From: Deltaproteobacteria bacterium
Lineage (GTDB): Bacteria > Myxococcota_A > UBA9042 > PHBI01 > JACKFB01
Reading direction: 5' to 3'
Length of the DNA: 64,000 bases
Assembly: GCA_020632695.1 (NCBI GenBank)
Contig: JACKFB010000006.1
Location: forward strand, 62,001-126,000
Below are positions 1-8,549 of this stretch, one piece after another. The notes beneath the pieces were generated by a model. That model made no database searches, had not been told where the DNA came from, and saw only the letters and a list, made by a program, of their open reading frames with translations. Position 1 is the first letter of the stretch; each line of letters begins with the position of its first letter. The translations under genes were made by a program, and so were the position numbers.

Positions 1-381
1 GCGCCAACCGACCACCCGCTGGCCCTGCTCGCGGACGACCTCCTCGAACACCCGCTCGCAGGCCGCGCGGGCCTTGGGATCCGGAGGCAGGAAGACCATG
101 CCCACGCCGTAGCGGCGGCGGCGCGGCATGTCCCAGCCGAGACGCAGACCTTCGCGCTTGAAGAAGCGGTGCGGGAGCTGCAGGAGGATGCCGGCGCCGT
201 CACCGGTGTCGGGGTCGCAGCCCGAGGCACCGCGGTGGGCGAGGCGCCGCAGCACCTCCATGGCCTGCTCGACGATCGCCCGGCTCTTCTCACCCTTGAT
301 GTGGGCGACGAACCCCACACCGCACTCATCGTGCTCCATCTGCGGGTCGTAGAGACCGCGCCGCTCCGGTCCTTGGGGCAT
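1..381 (-). CDS. gltB: Glutamate synthase large subunit, N-terminal fragment
   Basis: The reverse complement from the ATG at 381 encodes 127 residues before the gene runs off the left edge. The N-terminus carries YDPQMEHDECGVGF, the signature of the class II glutamine amidotransferase domain of GOGAT. C20 is the nucleophile that becomes N-terminal after propeptide cleavage. RRLAHRGASGCDPDTGDGAG at 47-66 continues the family pattern. The protein would hydrolyse glutamine and pass ammonia to 2-oxoglutarate, making glutamate together with a GltD partner that is not in this window. The ATG is preceded by an AGGAG-like sequence. A promoter and an inverted repeat lie upstream (469-498). Only the first tenth or so of a family member of about 1500 residues is visible, so intactness cannot be judged. 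Confidence 0.93.
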   Translation of the reverse strand, partial: MPQGPERRGLYDPQMEHDECGVGFVAHIKGEKSRAIVEQAMEVLRRLAHRGASGCDPDTGDGAGILLQLPHRFFKREGLRLGWDMPRRRRYGVGMVFLPPDPKARAACERVFEEVVREQGQRVVGWR

Positions 382-468
382 GACTCTCCTGGGACGTCCG
401 CCGGGAGTGCTCGCCCCTCCCGCGTGGAGGAGCCGAGCGACAGCCGTGATGACGCACGGCGCCCCGGG

Positions 469-498
469 ATCTTAACGCGCCGCGTCACGCTGACGCAA
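469..498 (-). promoter_or_regulatory. Candidate gltB promoter with inverted-repeat operator
   Basis: On the minus strand TTGCGT (498-493) and TAAGAT (474-469) are 18 bases apart and point at gltB. A perfect inverted repeat, GCGTCA-CGC-TGACGC at 482-496, overlaps the -35 and spacer. A third TGACGC half-site lies at 450-455 between the -10 and the gene. A repressor or nitrogen-responsive regulator could act here, but no regulator family is identified. The rest of the 382-636 gap shows no gene. Confidence 0.45.
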
Positions 499-636
499 GC
501 ACGACCTCGGTGAGACGATAACACCCAGGCAACCACACCCGAAACCAGAATTCGCAACACGTTCAAGGCTGTGTCATCGAGGGCGGCTTTCCGGTACATT
601 GCCGCCGGTCCCCGGAGTCGGGGCGCGGAGGGCGGG

Positions 637-3600
637 ATGCGAACGTTGAGGCTTGTGCTCGCAGGGCTGTCGCTGGCAGTCGCTGGCGGGATGGGCGCGT
701 GTGGCGACACGGCGACGCCGTCGAGCGACGAGGGCGGGTCGGAGGTCAGCGTCGATGTGGCGCCCGACGTCTCCGGGCCGGACGCGACGGTCGACGCAGC
801 CGAGCTGCCTGACGCCGTGGAAGAGGTGGCCCTGCCCGACGCCGACGCCATCGCAGACGCCGACGCGGACGCGGACGCGGAGCCGCTCCTGGACGTACCG
901 CCCAGCCCCGACACGGACGCCGAGGGCGACGTCGAGGTGCTCGGACCGCCCGAGACCGAGGACGGCTGCCGGCCCGACGAGTGCGCCATCGACGACGCCT
1001 GCTGGGAGAACCTCGAGGTCTCGCCCGACAACCCCTGCGTCATCTGTCTGGTCGTGGTGGATCGCCTGGCCTGGACCCCGGACGACGAGGCCGAGTGTGA
1101 CGACGAGGACGCCTGCACCAGCGACGACGCCTGCGTCGACGGCGAGTGCGTCGGCGTGCGCGCCCCCTGCGACGACGGAAACCCCTGCACCTCGGACGTC
1201 TGCGCGCCCGACACCGGCATCTGCACCTCCACCGAGGCCGCCCTCCCCTGCGAGGACGGCAACCCCTGCACCGTGTCCGACACCTGCAGCGGCGGGGTGT
1301 GCCAGCCGGGCTCGCCGAAGAGCTGCGACGACGGCGACCCCTGCACCAAGGACGCCTGCGTGACCGGGACCGGCTGCGTCCACCAGGGCAACGACGGCGT
1401 CCCCTGCGAGGACGGCGACCCCTGCACCCTCGGCGACACCTGCGCGGGCACCGCCTGCGTCGGCGGCAGCGCGCTGGACTGCGACGACGGCGACCTCTGC
1501 ACGGTGGACAGCTGCGACGGCAAGGGCGGCTGCAAGCACAGCTCCATCGCCTTCCTCTGCACCGACGAGAACCCCTGCACCGAGGCCGCGTGCGACCCCA
1601 AGAAGGGCTGCGTGTTCCCCTTCAACGACGCCCCCTGCGACGACAAGAGCGCCTGCACCACCGCCGACCAGTGCAGCGGTGGCGTCTGCACCGGCACCCC
1701 GCTCCCCCTCGACGACGGCAACCCCTGCACCGACGACCTCTGCGACAAGGTCCAGGGCGTCATCCACCTGCCCAACACGCTGCCCTGTGAGGACGGCGAC
1801 CTGTGCACCCTGGGCGACACCTGCGCCGACGCCGTGTGCGTGGCGGGCAAGGGCAAGCCCAACTGCGACGACGCCAACGTGTGCACCAACGACTCGTGCG
1901 ACCCGGCGACGGGCTGCGTCAACGCGCCGAACGCCCTCCCCTGCGACGACCAGACCGTGTGCACCGAGGGCGACTTCTGCCAGGAGGGCGTCTGCAAGGG
2001 CTCGCCCATCTCCTGCGACGACGGCAACGACTGCACCGCCGACGCCTGCGACCCGATCAAGGGCTGCTCCAACACCCTCATCGTGTCCAACGCCTGCCGC
2101 CCGCAGATCACCATCACCAGCCCGGCGCGCGCGGCCACCCTGCTCTCGCCGCCGAACCTGGTCACGGTGTCCGGCACGGTCAGCTCCGGCGCCGGCCCCA
2201 TCACCTCGCTGCTCGTCAACGGGCAGCCGGCCTTCCTGAGCGGCGGCTCCTTCAGCCAGTTCGTCCAGGGACGCATCGGCGGCAACACGCTGATCATCGA
2301 GGCCACCGACAGCTTCGGCAGCACGCGGAAGATCGTGCAGTCCTACCTGATGGCCAACGCCTACGCGACGCCGAGCATCGGCCCCCCCCTGGCCGGCATG
2401 GTCGACCCGGGCGTCGGCGTGTTCCTGGGCCAGGAGGTCATCGACGACGGCAACCACGGCGCGCCCGCCGACGACATCGCCACCATCCTGGAGCTGGTGC
2501 TCAAGGGCTTCGACCTGGGCGCGCTCATCCCCAGCAACAAGCCCTTCGACACCTTCTCGCTCCTCGGCATCGACACCGACATCTGGGTGAAGAACATCAA
2601 CGACAGCGGGCGCACCCTGAGCCTCATCTCGGGCAACAACGGCCTGGCGCTCACCGCGAAGATGTCCGGGCTCAGCGCCGGGATCTGCGCCACGCCGAAG
2701 GGCGGAAAGTGCAGCGACTTCCTGGCCATCAACGGCACGCTCTCGGCCAGCGCCATCGTGATCAAGGCGACGGTGGTGCTCAACGTGAACACCAGCACCC
2801 ACGCGCTCGAGCCGCAGCTCATCGACGTGGTCGTCGACGTCCAGGGCCTCAACGTCTCGCTGGGCGTGCTGGTCGACTGGCTCATCGACTTCTTCGAGCC
2901 CACCCTCGAGACGACGGTGGAGGACGGCTTCAAGGATCAGCTCGTCGGGATCATCGAGCCGCTGCTCAAGGACGCGCTGACCGCGCTCGCCTTCGACACC
3001 AGCTTCGACCTGCCCTCCCTCAACCCGAACGGCGGCACGGTGCCCCTGGCGCTCAAGACCGACTTCGCCGCGGCCAAGACCACGCCGGCGGGCATGACCC
3101 TGGAGCTGAGGGCCGGCGCCTTCGCCCCGCCCATCATCACCGTCCCGGCGGGCAACCGCGGCTCGCTCCTGCGCAGGGGCTGCGGCACCAACATCCAGAA
3201 GCTCTTCTACAATCAGGCCGACCCGCTCGAGCTGGTCCTCTCCGACGACCTGCTCAACGAGCTGCTCTACTCGGCGTGGCGCGGCGGCCTGCTCGAGTTC
3301 GACGTCCCACCCTCGCTCTTCGAGGGCGTCGACCTCAGCGGCTTCGGGGTGTCGGACCTGTCCATCAAGGTGCGCGGGCTGCTGGCGCCTACCATCTCCG
3401 ACTGCAACCCGGACAGCGAGCTCATCGTCCACATCGGCGACCTGCAGGTCAGCGGCTCGCTCAAGGTCTTCGGCATCCCGCTCACCGTGGTGATGTACGC
3501 CAGCCTCACCGCCGGGGTGAACCTCAGCGCCGAAGGCGGCGAGGTGGGGCTCCAGCTCACCGAGATCAAGAGCCTGGAGACCGAGGTGACCGTGCTGGAG

Positions 3601-3828
3601 GACGGCCTCATCGACTCGGAGGCGCTCATCGCGGGCCTCATCGAGGAGAACCTGGTGCCCGCGCTGCTCGGCGCCATCGGCGGGGGCAGCCTCGGCGGCA
3701 TCCCGCTGCCGGAGATCGACCTGAGCGGCGCGGTGGACGGTGTCCCGCCCGGCACGGTCATCGCCATCAACCCCAACAAGATCGTACGAATCGGTGGCAA
3801 CACCGTCGTCGGCGGAGACCTCAAGTGA
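637..3828 (+). CDS. Cys-rich (Dicty_CTDC) lipoprotein with Ig-like and BPI/TULIP-like domains
   Basis: A 1063-residue secreted protein. The chosen ATG has GGAG six bases upstream; an in-frame GTG at 571 would precede the apparent signal peptide and is less likely. Residues 1-22 form a signal ending GGMGAC, so C22 is a probable lipidation site. An Asp/Ala/Glu/Pro-rich linker follows. From about 150 to 485 there are 13 units of the form C-D/E-D-G-x-x-C-T, the slime-mould Cys-rich repeat; one unit has lost its first Cys (LDDGNPCTDDLC). Residues 490-570 look like an Ig-like domain. Residues 600-1063 resemble BPI/LBP family proteins over the whole length: an amphipathic N-terminal lobe, a central FAPP segment, then LELVLSDDLLNELLYSAWRG and a final V-x-I-x-P-N...GGNTVVGGDL strand. 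I infer a surface or periplasmic lipid/lipopolysaccharide-binding lipoprotein. The stop overlaps the next start. Confidence 0.82.
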   Translation: MRTLRLVLAGLSLAVAGGMGACGDTATPSSDEGGSEVSVDVAPDVSGPDATVDAAELPDAVEEVALPDADAIADADADADAEPLLDVPPSPDTDAEGDVEVLGPPETEDGCRPDECAIDDACWENLEVSPDNPCVICLVVVDRLAWTPDDEAECDDEDACTSDDACVDGECVGVRAPCDDGNPCTSDVCAPDTGICTSTEAALPCEDGNPCTVSDTCSGGVCQPGSPKSCDDGDPCTKDACVTGTGCVHQGNDGVPCEDGDPCTLGDTCAGTACVGGSALDCDDGDLCTVDSCDGKGGCKHSSIAFLCTDENPCTEAACDPKKGCVFPFNDAPCDDKSACTTADQCSGGVCTGTPLPLDDGNPCTDDLCDKVQGVIHLPNTLPCEDGDLCTLGDTCADAVCVAGKGKPNCDDANVCTNDSCDPATGCVNAPNALPCDDQTVCTEGDFCQEGVCKGSPISCDDGNDCTADACDPIKGCSNTLIVSNACRPQITITSPARAATLLSPPNLVTVSGTVSSGAGPITSLLVNGQPAFLSGGSFSQFVQGRIGGNTLIIEATDSFGSTRKIVQSYLMANAYATPSIGPPLAGMVDPGVGVFLGQEVIDDGNHGAPADDIATILELVLKGFDLGALIPSNKPFDTFSLLGIDTDIWVKNINDSGRTLSLISGNNGLALTAKMSGLSAGICATPKGGKCSDFLAINGTLSASAIVIKATVVLNVNTSTHALEPQLIDVVVDVQGLNVSLGVLVDWLIDFFEPTLETTVEDGFKDQLVGIIEPLLKDALTALAFDTSFDLPSLNPNGGTVPLALKTDFAAAKTTPAGMTLELRAGAFAPPIITVPAGNRGSLLRRGCGTNIQKLFYNQADPLELVLSDDLLNELLYSAWRGGLLEFDVPPSLFEGVDLSGFGVSDLSIKVRGLLAPTISDCNPDSELIVHIGDLQVSGSLKVFGIPLTVVMYASLTAGVNLSAEGGEVGLQLTEIKSLETEVTVLEDGLIDSEALIAGLIEENLVPALLGAIGGGSLGGIPLPEIDLSGAVDGVPPGTVIAINPNKIVRIGGNTVVGGDLK

Positions 3829-5930
3829 TGCGTCCCTGGACTCTCACCGCGCTCCTGTGTGCGTCCGTCGCCCTGGCCCTGGCGGGCGGCTGCGACGGCG
3901 GCTCCGAATCGGTGGCCGACGCCGACGCCTCGGCCGACGCCGAGACGACGCTCGACACCACCCCCGGGCTCGACGCCGACGCCGTCACGGTGCCGGACGC
4001 CGACCTGCCCCCCGATGCGGACCCCGATGTGGCCAAGGACACGCCGCCAGCGCCCGACGCCGACGCCGACGCGGTCGCCGACACCGACCCGGACGCCGTC
4101 TCGGACGGGGACGCCGCTGCCGATGTGGACGCGGGCCCCGACACCACCCCGCCCACCCCGTGTCCGACCGAGACCGACTGCGACGACGGGCTCGCCTGCA
4201 CCATCGACGGCTGCACCATGCCCGGCGCCGTCTGCACCTGGACGCTGCAGGCCGGGACCTGCCTCATCAACGGCACCTGTCGCGCCCAGGGCGAGGCCGA
4301 CCCCAACAACCCGTGCCGGGTCTGCGACACCGCCTCGCCCTACGCATGGACCAGCCGTCCCGACGGCAGCGCCTGCGACGACGGCAACGCCTGCACGAAG
4401 CTCGAGGTCTGCGCGGAGGGCGTCTGCAAGGGCGAGGCGATGCCCTGCTCCGATGGCGAGGGGTGCACCATCGACACCTGCACGCCCGGCGTGGGCTGCT
4501 CGAGCAAGCCGGTGGCCGAGGGCGAGCCCTGCCAGGACGGCGACGCCTGCACGCTCGGAGAGACCTGCAGCTTCGGCGAGTGCGTGGGCGTGGCCTTGGA
4601 CTGCGACGACCACAACCCTTGCACCGACGACACCTGCGACGCGCTGGCCGGCTGCGTGTCGGTGCCCAACACGGCTCCCTGCGAAGACGGCGACCTCTGC
4701 ACCACCGGCGACGTCTGCGCGGAGGGCTCCTGCGTGACCGGCCAGACCGAGACCTGCGACGACGGCAGCGCCTGCACCTTCGACCTCTGCGACGAGGACG
4801 TCGGCTGCGTGCACCTGCCCAGCGAGAGCCCGTGCTGCGTGGGCACCACCTCGATCTGCGAGGACGGCGACCCCTGCACCGAGGACCTCTGCGACCCGGG
4901 CACCGGCGGCTGCACCAGCCAGCCCAGCGCCGCCAAGTGCAACGACGACGACGCCTGCACGACCGGCGACACGTGCACCGAGGGCAGCTGCGTGGGCGAC
5001 CCGCTCGACTGCGACGACCACAACCCGTGCACCACCGACGGATGCAACAAGGTGCAGGGCTGCTTCCACCAGACCATCGACGGTGAGCCCTGCGACGACG
5101 GGATCGCCTGCACCACCGACGACGTCTGCGCCGTGGGCACCTGCGTGGGCGACGACAGCGCCTGCGTGTGCGTGCCGACCTTCAGCGACGACGCGGTGAA
5201 GCTCAACTTCATCGCGCTCGGCGACGGCGGCAAGCCGGGCGAGGGCCTGGACCTGGACGGGGACGCGACGACCTGCGCGCCGCTGTCCCAGCCCTGCTCG
5301 GGCGGCATCAACAACAGCCTCGGCGCCCTCGCTGGCTTCGCCAATGCGCCGCTCGCCGACGCCGTCACCGGCGGCGACGTCATGCTGCTGCTCGAGGTGC
5401 GCGAGAAGACCGCCAGCACCATCCTGCTGGCTGCCTACCAGGGCGAGCTGGACGCCTCGAACCCGGGCTGCGACTACCAGACCCAGACCTGCGCGTACCG
5501 GGCCAGCAGCCTGACCATCGACCCCAAGACCTGCGCCCCGCTGGTGACCCTGCCGGGGACGATCAACGGCACCCAGGTCGTGGCCGGCGGCAAGAACAGC
5601 GTGTTCCCGTTCAACCTGCCCCTGGGCGGTGCCAGCCTCGAGATCACCCTCTACAACGTGCGCTTCGAGGGCACGGCCACCTTCGTCGACGGCAACCTGA
5701 CCGCCCTCGAGGGCGTGCTGGGCGGCGCGGCCCCCAAGGCTGCGCTGTCGGCGGCGGTGGATCAGCTCCCGCCCGACTCGCTGCCCGCCGGCATCCCGCT
5801 GGCGTTGATCAAGAGCTTCATCGAGGAGCTGGACACCGACATCGACGCCGACGACGACGGCATCAAGGAGTCGGCGTCGCTCGGCCTCCGCGTGAAGGCC
5901 ATCGACGCGACCATCACCGGCCCCGAGTAG
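3828..5930 (+). CDS. Second Cys-rich (Dicty_CTDC) lipoprotein
   Basis: A 700-residue paralogue-like partner of the preceding gene. Its ATG shares the A of the upstream TGA (TGATG), so the two are almost certainly co-translated. A GGAG lies about ten bases upstream. The signal peptide ends LALAGGC, giving a probable lipidated Cys. An Asp-Ala-Asp-rich linker (about 25-110) leads to 11 units of the C-D-D-G-x-x-C-T type to about residue 445. The C-terminal 250 residues start with two close Cys and [17 protein letters not shown], contain four further Cys, and end in a Leu-rich section followed by [17 protein letters not shown] do not recognise this domain. It differs from the TULIP-like end of the partner, so the pair shares the stalk and differs in the head. 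Location is probably the outer membrane, by inference from the lipobox. Confidence 0.8.
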   Translation: MRPWTLTALLCASVALALAGGCDGGSESVADADASADAETTLDTTPGLDADAVTVPDADLPPDADPDVAKDTPPAPDADADAVADTDPDAVSDGDAAADVDAGPDTTPPTPCPTETDCDDGLACTIDGCTMPGAVCTWTLQAGTCLINGTCRAQGEADPNNPCRVCDTASPYAWTSRPDGSACDDGNACTKLEVCAEGVCKGEAMPCSDGEGCTIDTCTPGVGCSSKPVAEGEPCQDGDACTLGETCSFGECVGVALDCDDHNPCTDDTCDALAGCVSVPNTAPCEDGDLCTTGDVCAEGSCVTGQTETCDDGSACTFDLCDEDVGCVHLPSESPCCVGTTSICEDGDPCTEDLCDPGTGGCTSQPSAAKCNDDDACTTGDTCTEGSCVGDPLDCDDHNPCTTDGCNKVQGCFHQTIDGEPCDDGIACTTDDVCAVGTCVGDDSACVCVPTFSDDAVKLNFIALGDGGKPGEGLDLDGDATTCAPLSQPCSGGINNSLGALAGFANAPLADAVTGGDVMLLLEVREKTASTILLAAYQGELDASNPGCDYQTQTCAYRASSLTIDPKTCAPLVTLPGTINGTQVVAGGKNSVFPFNLPLGGASLEITLYNVRFEGTATFVDGNLTALEGVLGGAAPKAALSAAVDQLPPDSLPAGIPLALIKSFIEELDTDIDADDDGIKESASLGLRVKAIDATITGPE

Positions 5931-5963
5931 GCCCGAACGCGGTCGCCCGGCGGCACCGGGACG

Positions 5964-5992
5964 TTGCCCGACCGGGCCTCACATGCTAGTCA
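5964..5992 (+). promoter_or_regulatory. Candidate nuoB promoter
   Basis: TTGCCC (5964-5969) and TAGTCA (5987-5992) are 17 bases apart, with TGC before the -10. The -10 box falls inside the sequence that would be coding if nuoB began at the ATG at 5983, which favours the GTG at 6019. The same TTGCTAGT-like box recurs upstream of the small gene at 46010. Confidence 0.45.
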
Positions 5993-6018
5993 ACGCCTCG
6001 ACTTTCCGGGAGCGAAAC

Positions 6019-6600
6019 GTGGCGAAGGACCCCACCATCGGCAGCTTCGAGGACCAGGTCATCACGACCCGCCTGTCCAGCCTCGCGGAGTGGGCGCGCA
6101 AGGGCGTGAACTGGGCCCGCAGCTACAGCCTGTTCCAGTACCCCTTCGTCACGGCCTGCTGCGGCATGGAGTACATGGCGGCGGCCGGTCCGCAGCACGA
6201 TCTGGCGCGCTTCGGCGCGGAGGTCCCCCGCTTCTCTCCGCGCCAGGCCGACGTGCTCTGGGTGGTAGGCACCATCACCCACAAGAACGCGCCGGTGCTG
6301 CGCCGCATCTTCGAGCAGATGGCCGAGCCCAAGTGGGTCGTCGCCTTCGGCGTGTGCGCGTCGACCGGCGGGTTCTACGACAACTACGCCACCGTGCCGG
6401 GCATCGACCACATCATCCCGGTCGACGTCTACATCCCCGGCTGCCCGCCGCGCCCGGAGGCGGTGATGGACGCCATCCTGATGCTGCAGGACCAGGTCCA
6501 GCACGGGCCGGCGCGCTTCTTCGACGAGAGCGACACCGTCCCGGTCGAGGAGCGGGTCGGCACCGAGTCCGACGAGCGCTCGGCCGACGCCGGCTGGTAG
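6019..6600 (+). CDS. nuoB: NADH-quinone oxidoreductase subunit B, stand-alone
   Basis: A 193-residue NuoB/PSST subunit. It binds the terminal 4Fe-4S cluster (N2) of complex I at the quinone site. The ligands are visible: adjacent C47-C48 in [12 protein letters not shown]113 in FGVCASTGG and C142 in [11 protein letters not shown]. The invariant [14 protein letters not shown] motif is present too. GTG 6019 is chosen because GGGAG lies six bases upstream; ATG 5983 is an in-frame alternative without a ribosome site. The C-terminal 25 residues are acidic. No nuoA, C, D or other complex I gene flanks it: upstream are lipoproteins and the next gene is convergent. It could serve a dispersed complex I or be an extra copy; the sequence does not tell which. 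Confidence 0.93.
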   Translation: MAKDPTIGSFEDQVITTRLSSLAEWARKGVNWARSYSLFQYPFVTACCGMEYMAAAGPQHDLARFGAEVPRFSPRQADVLWVVGTITHKNAPVLRRIFEQMAEPKWVVAFGVCASTGGFYDNYATVPGIDHIIPVDVYIPGCPPRPEAVMDAILMLQDQVQHGPARFFDESDTVPVEERVGTESDERSADAGW

Positions 6601-6617
6601 CCCCGCGCTCTCGGGGC
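6600..6617. terminator. Short hairpin between convergent genes
   Basis: GCCCCG (6600-6605) pairs with CGGGGC (6612-6617) around a six-base loop, in the 24-base gap between the nuoB stop and the stop of the HD-domain gene. There is no T-tract. It may end transcription on both strands, but this is weakly supported. Confidence 0.35.
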
Positions 6618-6624
6618 AGGGCCC

Positions 6625-7914
6625 TCAGGCCTCGCCTGCCAGGCTCGCCCGAGCGGCGGCGCGGGCTTCGCGCGGCACGTAGATGCGCTCGAGCCGCAGG
6701 GTCCGGTCGTAGCGGTCGTAGAGGTCGGTGACCTCCTCGATGCGGCGGACGCGGTGGGCGCCGTCGACCACCAGCAGCGGGTCGGCGCGCAGATGACCGG
6801 GCTTCTGGGCGTAGCGGCTCAGCACGGGGCGGGCGGTGAGGCGGATGGCCTCCGGTTCGCGCGCCATCAGCGCCGCAAGCGCCTCCTCGGTCGGGCCGTC
6901 CAGGGGATGACGGAGCTCGGCGGCCAGCGCCAGCGGCCGATCCTCGGCGATGCGCCGGGCCCACGGGTCGTCCGACGCGAGCAGGCGCGCGCGCAGCCAG
7001 GCGTCGTCGCAGGCGATGAAGGCCTCGGGGTCGCCCGGGAAGCGGGCTGCGTCGCCGACCGCCACCAGCCACTGGCGTAGCATCGCGTCGTAGATGTCGG
7101 ACTTGGGGTGGAAGTACACCATCTGGAACATGTGGTAGCGGGCGAGCAGGAAGTGCTCGAAGGCCGGCAGCGCGCGGAGATCGATGCCGAGCCGCACCAC
7201 CGCGCCGTCGGGCACGGCGCGGGCCTGGGAGACCAGCCAGTCCAGGTCGTAGTGCCCGTAGCTGACGCCGGCGAAGAGGCTGTCGCGCAGGAGATAGTCC
7301 ATGCGGTCGACGTCCAGCTCGCCCGAGACCAGGCCGTGCAGCAGCGGCCGGAGATCCATCCCCTCGACCGTGAACGCGTCGCCGGCGTCGAGGTCGGTCT
7401 CGATGAGCGCCGCGACGGCTCCGGGCGTGACGCCGAGCGGAGTCATCGTGCGCTCGATGACCCGCGTCAGGCCGCTGGCCAGCACCAGCGCGAGGGTCAT
7501 GTCCTCGTGGGACGCCCTGCCCTCGCGGACCGGCACGGCGCGGGCCGGCAGCTCGCTGCGCTCCGGCAGCAGGGTCTCGGCGGCGTGGCTGAGCGGCGGG
7601 TGGCCGATGTCGTGCAGCAGCGCGGCCAGCCGCACGGTCTGACGCAGGCGCGGCCGCTCGGGCCCGCCCAGCCACGGAGCGCTGCGTGCCAGGGCGTCGA
7701 AGAGGCGCCCGGCCAGGTGCATGGCCCCCAGGCTGTGCAGGTAGCGGTTGTGGACCGCCCCCGGGAAGGCGTGCTCGGCGAACCCGAGCTGCTTGACCCG
7801 CCTGAGGCGCTGGAAGTGCGGCGCGTCGATGACCGCCAGCTCCCGCGCGTTGACGGCGATGGGCCCGTGCAGAGGGTCGCGCAGCTCGACGAGGTCAGCC
7901 TCGGGGGGTGCCAT
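6625..7914 (-). CDS. HD-domain phosphohydrolase, SAMHD1/dGTPase-like
   Basis: 429 residues. The N-terminus reads LRDPLHGPIAVN, which opens proteins of the SAMHD1/YwfO type. The metal-binding HD signature is visible: H60 in HNRYLHSLG, H101-D102 in LLHDIGHPPLSH, and a later Asp in SGELDVDRMDYLLRDS. Family members are soluble dNTP triphosphohydrolases or related nucleotide phosphohydrolases, often oligomeric and allosteric. The exact substrate cannot be read from sequence. The ATG at 7914 is chosen because GGAG stands eight bases upstream; a longer frame to 7998 adds an unlikely N-terminus. It is divergent from the rhodanese gene, with a gap of under 100 bases likely to hold both promoters, and convergent with nuoB. 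Confidence 0.85.
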   Translation of the reverse strand: MAPPEADLVELRDPLHGPIAVNARELAVIDAPHFQRLRRVKQLGFAEHAFPGAVHNRYLHSLGAMHLAGRLFDALARSAPWLGGPERPRLRQTVRLAALLHDIGHPPLSHAAETLLPERSELPARAVPVREGRASHEDMTLALVLASGLTRVIERTMTPLGVTPGAVAALIETDLDAGDAFTVEGMDLRPLLHGLVSGELDVDRMDYLLRDSLFAGVSYGHYDLDWLVSQARAVPDGAVVRLGIDLRALPAFEHFLLARYHMFQMVYFHPKSDIYDAMLRQWLVAVGDAARFPGDPEAFIACDDAWLRARLLASDDPWARRIAEDRPLALAAELRHPLDGPTEEALAALMAREPEAIRLTARPVLSRYAQKPGHLRADPLLVVDGAHRVRRIEEVTDLYDRYDRTLRLERIYVPREARAAARASLAGEA

Positions 7915-8010
7915 GAGTGGACTCCGGGGGATGTGCGGACTACGGTCCGGAAAGCTTTGGACCGCCACGACGCTCGCCCAATCGGGCGTCCCATGCAACG
8001 GGAGGTGACC

Positions 8011-8334
8011 ATGGACGGCTGGGAGCTCGGGCCCGACGAGCTGCGCGCGCTGCGCGAAGCCGGCGCGCCGATCCTGCTACTCGATGTGCGCACGCCGATG
8101 GAGGCCGAGATCTGCAGCCTCGGCGACAGCGTGCTCATCCCGCTACACGAGCTGCAGGAGCGCCACGCCGAGGTGCCGAGAGACGCCGACGTCGTGGTCT
8201 ACTGCCACCACGGGATGCGCAGCCTCCAGGCGGCGATGTTCCTCAAGCAGCGAGGCGTGGAGCGCGTGCGCTCCTTGGCCGGAGGCATCGATCTCTGGTC
8301 GCGCACGGTGGACCCCTCCATCCCGCGCTATTAG
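8011..8334 (+). CDS. Rhodanese-like single-domain sulfurtransferase
   Basis: A 107-residue single rhodanese domain with no signal peptide, hence cytoplasmic. LLLDVRTPMEAE (23-34) is the CH2-like opening. The active-site loop is C65-HHGMRS, with the catalytic Cys and the closing Arg-Ser. LAGGIDLWSR (89-98) is the conserved C-terminal helix entry. A second Cys (C35) follows the DVRTP motif. Such proteins carry persulfide sulfur, like GlpE or MoeB-fused domains; the partner is unknown. The start is certain in practice: GGAGGTG ends six bases before the ATG. The dispersed repeat begins directly after the stop codon. Confidence 0.9.
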   Translation: MDGWELGPDELRALREAGAPILLLDVRTPMEAEICSLGDSVLIPLHELQERHAEVPRDADVVVYCHHGMRSLQAAMFLKQRGVERVRSLAGGIDLWSRTVDPSIPRY

Positions 8335-8460
8335 GGAGGGGGACGCCTCGCGCCCCCCTCCCCGCGGGCAGAGCCCGCAGGGCCCCTCTCCCCGAGGCGG
8401 CCCGCCGACGCGGCCCGCGTAGCTGCCCACGCGCCCGAGACAACCGTCATGCCTCGGAGC
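8335..8460 (+). repeat. Dispersed intergenic repeat, copy A (full length)
   Basis: Longest of three copies in the window. It starts at the rhodanese stop codon and contains GGGGGACGCCTCGCGCCCCC, then a perfect hairpin GCGGGC-AGA-GCCCGC, then a conserved tail with CGTAGCTGCCCACGCGCCCG and GAGACAACC. Copy B (42921) shares head and tail and lacks the hairpin block. Copy C (27847, minus strand) has head and hairpin only. It may act in 3' end formation or be a REP-like element. No coding signal was found; the rest of the gap to the tRNA holds nothing recognised. Confidence 0.8.
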
Positions 8461-8549
8461 CCGGATACGCGCTCGGAGCCCGAATACGCGACGGGCCGAC
8501 CCCGAAGAGGAGCCGGCCCGTTCACGTCCGCTCGGTCCGGAGACCGACC

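Noticed and set aside
574..3432. A 952-residue open frame antisense to the first Cys-rich lipoprotein
   Set aside because: GC-rich codons of the sense gene leave few stops on the other strand. The product is Val/Ala/Gly/Arg/His-rich without domains, and the sense frame has a signal peptide, Cys repeats and a ribosome site.
5983..6018. ATG 5983 as the nuoB start
   Set aside because: No ribosome site precedes it and the candidate -10 box lies inside this segment; GTG 6019 has GGGAG six bases upstream.
8243..8443. Small proteins encoded antisense in the repeats, sharing a GAWAATRAASAGRL-like peptide with the region around 42900-43030
   Set aside because: The similarity comes from the DNA repeat itself; there is no ribosome site and synonymous change is not favoured.
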